Assembly: GCF_000473145.1 (NCBI RefSeq)
Contig: NZ_KI421503.1
Coordinates: 111,774 to 174,096 of the forward strand
Direction: 5' to 3'
Length of the DNA: 62,323 nt
From: Leisingera daeponensis DSM 23529
Lineage (GTDB): Bacteria; Pseudomonadota; Alphaproteobacteria; Rhodobacterales; Rhodobacteraceae
The notes below the pieces were generated by a model that searched no databases, had not been told where the DNA came from, and saw only the letters and a list, made by a program, of their open reading frames with translations. Below are positions 61,021 to 62,323 of this stretch, one piece after another; the stretch's first letter is position 1; each line of letters begins with the position of its first letter. The translations under genes and the position numbers were made by a program.

Positions 61021-62232
61021 TCATTCCCGCCCCCAAGCCTTGTGGATCATCTCTGCAATCTCGTCGTTAACGTCGTTCAAAGAAGTGACAGCGCGATCAT
61101 AGGTGGTCCGGACGAACTGCGACCGCTCGACTTCGTAGAGCGTCTGCTTCGTGATCCCTGCGTCGGATATCGCGGTTGATTTCAACACCGGAGCCGAAAG
61201 CATCTGATTTGGAAACATTGCCTGGAGGAACCCGACCATCTGCTTTTGGGGGCCGTCCGTCGGTTCAAATCGCGTTACGAGGTAACGGAACCACTTCAGG
61301 CGCATGTTTGCTCCAGCGTCACGGATTGTCTTCATGATCCCGCCCAGCATCAAAAGAAACTGGCTCATCGACATGACGTCCAGCATCTGAGGATGGACGG
61401 TCACAATCACCGAAGATGAGGCCGTAAGAGCGGTGAGCGTCAGGTAGCCTAACTGAGGGGGGCAGTCGATTACGACCACATCATAGCGCTCTTCGACCTC
61501 GCCGAGCGCTTTGGATATCCGAGTGAAGAAGGTTCGCCCCTCATGGGGGTCGCTGCTCGTCAGTGCAACCGGGGTATCATATTCGTACTCTTGCAGTTCG
61601 AGGCTTGCCGGAACAATATCCAGATTTGGAAAGTTTGTCGGTCGGATTACTTCGGAGATGGGCTTGCGCTCTTCATCATACCGGAGTGTCTCATACAGCG
61701 AAGGCACGTTGTCGAGTTCAGGCTGAATACCGTGCAAAGCTGTCAGCGAAGCTTGAGGATCCAAGTCGATCGCAAGAACGCGATGCCCCTTCAACGCCAG
61801 ATGCTGAGCGAGATGAGCTGCGGTGGTGGTCTTTCCCGAACCCCCTTTAAAGTTCACGACAGACACAACGTGCAACTCTTCGCCTGGCTGTCGGTAGGGC
61901 ACATATCGACGTTTGCCGGGCCGACCATGTTTGTCCAGATAAGCTCTCAGCTCGAGCATCTGCTCCGCAGAGTAGCTACGCCTTCCGGATGACGACGTTT
62001 CAGGCTCGGGGCCTTTGCCCTCGAGGTGAAGCTTCTTGATGGTCGACTGGGTTACGCCAAGGTAGTAGGCAACCTCCGCCAGCGAAAACTGACGTAGACC
62101 TTTCTGGGCATCTGGAGGATACTGTTCCTGCCGCAACATATTGAGACGGTCAGAAATCAACTCTCCCTGCCGAAGGATGATCTCGTCGAAGGGTTGATCC
62201 TTCGTATCAGCCGTAAATGACCTATCTCGCAT
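61021..62232 (-). CDS. repA: Partition ATPase RepA (ParA family), copy 2
   Basis: A 403-residue ParA. An N-terminal MerR-like helix-turn-helix (FSLAEVAYYLGVTQSTIKKLHLEG, residues about 48-72) is followed by the standard deviant Walker A NFKGGSGKTTTAAHLAQHLA near residue 128, LAIDLDPQASLTALHG and VVIDCPPQLGYLT. Typical repABC RepA in length and motifs. First gene of repABC unit 2, with the promoter region at the right edge of the window. Confidence 0.93.
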   Translation of the reverse strand: MRDRSFTADTKDQPFDEIILRQGELISDRLNMLRQEQYPPDAQKGLRQFSLAEVAYYLGVTQSTIKKLHLEGKGPEPETSSSGRRSYSAEQMLELRAYLDKHGRPGKRRYVPYRQPGEELHVVSVVNFKGGSGKTTTAAHLAQHLALKGHRVLAIDLDPQASLTALHGIQPELDNVPSLYETLRYDEERKPISEVIRPTNFPNLDIVPASLELQEYEYDTPVALTSSDPHEGRTFFTRISKALGEVEERYDVVVIDCPPQLGYLTLTALTASSSVIVTVHPQMLDVMSMSQFLLMLGGIMKTIRDAGANMRLKWFRYLVTRFEPTDGPQKQMVGFLQAMFPNQMLSAPVLKSTAISDAGITKQTLYEVERSQFVRTTYDRAVTSLNDVNDEIAEMIHKAWGRE

Positions 62233-62323
62233 CCGCCTGCCCTCTAAATATCGCTTTTTCAGCGATTTCGCTCTTTAAAGTGTCATCTACACGGAAAAAC
62301 GAGTCTTAACAACGATTTTCACC
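62233..62323. promoter_or_regulatory. Control region of repABC unit 2
   Basis: AT-rich sequence upstream of repA with a perfect 6-bp dyad ATCGCT-TTTTC-AGCGAT at 62250-62266, a plausible RepA operator for autorepression. The region continues beyond the window. Confidence 0.5.

Overview
This window looks like part of a large, GC-rich plasmid or chromid of an alphaproteobacterium, most likely a roseobacter-type member of Rhodobacterales. The evidence is two repABC replication units, each next to ScpB and DUF1403 genes, a VirB/VirD4 conjugation set, plasmid small genes (DUF2958, DUF736, ArdC, pRiA4b ORF-3 type) and GC-rich, metabolically complete catabolic operons. All names come from reading motifs and context by eye; no database search was possible.

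Layout. 1-1373: the end of a virB operon (virB10 C-terminus and virB11). 1466-2578: a nuclease-like ABC-3C effector with a replaced C-terminus. 2522-21050: a styrene/phenylacetate island. On the minus strand styA, an ompW-type porin gene, styB, styC, an EthD gene and styD convert styrene to styrene oxide, phenylacetaldehyde and phenylacetate. A divergent LysR gene probably controls them. paaJABCDEZ, paaK, paaG and a fused hydratase/dehydrogenase then take phenylacetate via phenylacetyl-CoA, epoxide and oxepin to acetyl-CoA and succinyl-CoA. A TetR gene (paaR) lies inside, and three matching operator-like sites lie before paaJ, before the fused gene/paaG and before paaR. 21051-25545: insertion-sequence graveyard, with dead IS5- and IS110-type genes and an IS3 element split by an apparently intact IS110 element.

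25546-30074: mobilisation block (VirD4/TraG, relaxase, MobC-like protein, oriT with a nic-like site). 30378-37702: plasmid accessory genes, including a large unknown membrane protein, ArdC and an AbiE-like type IV toxin-antitoxin pair.

37959-62323: two repABC units in the same orientation. Each consists of scpB, DUF1403, a tyrosine recombinase with a core-site-like palindrome, repC, a counter-transcribed RNA, repB and repA. The scpB-to-ctRNA part is a direct repeat of about 4.1-4.4 kb (37959-42326 and 55774-59917), whereas repA/repB differ completely. Between them sits a defence island (46266-55458): a retron with a PRTase-like/winged-helix effector, an AbiJ-like protein, HipBA and a SPARDA-type short Argonaute pair. 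The 17.8 kb from one repeat to the next would by itself make a repABC plasmid carrying this defence cargo, so the window reads like a fixed cointegrate of two plasmids that recombined in their shared replication module.
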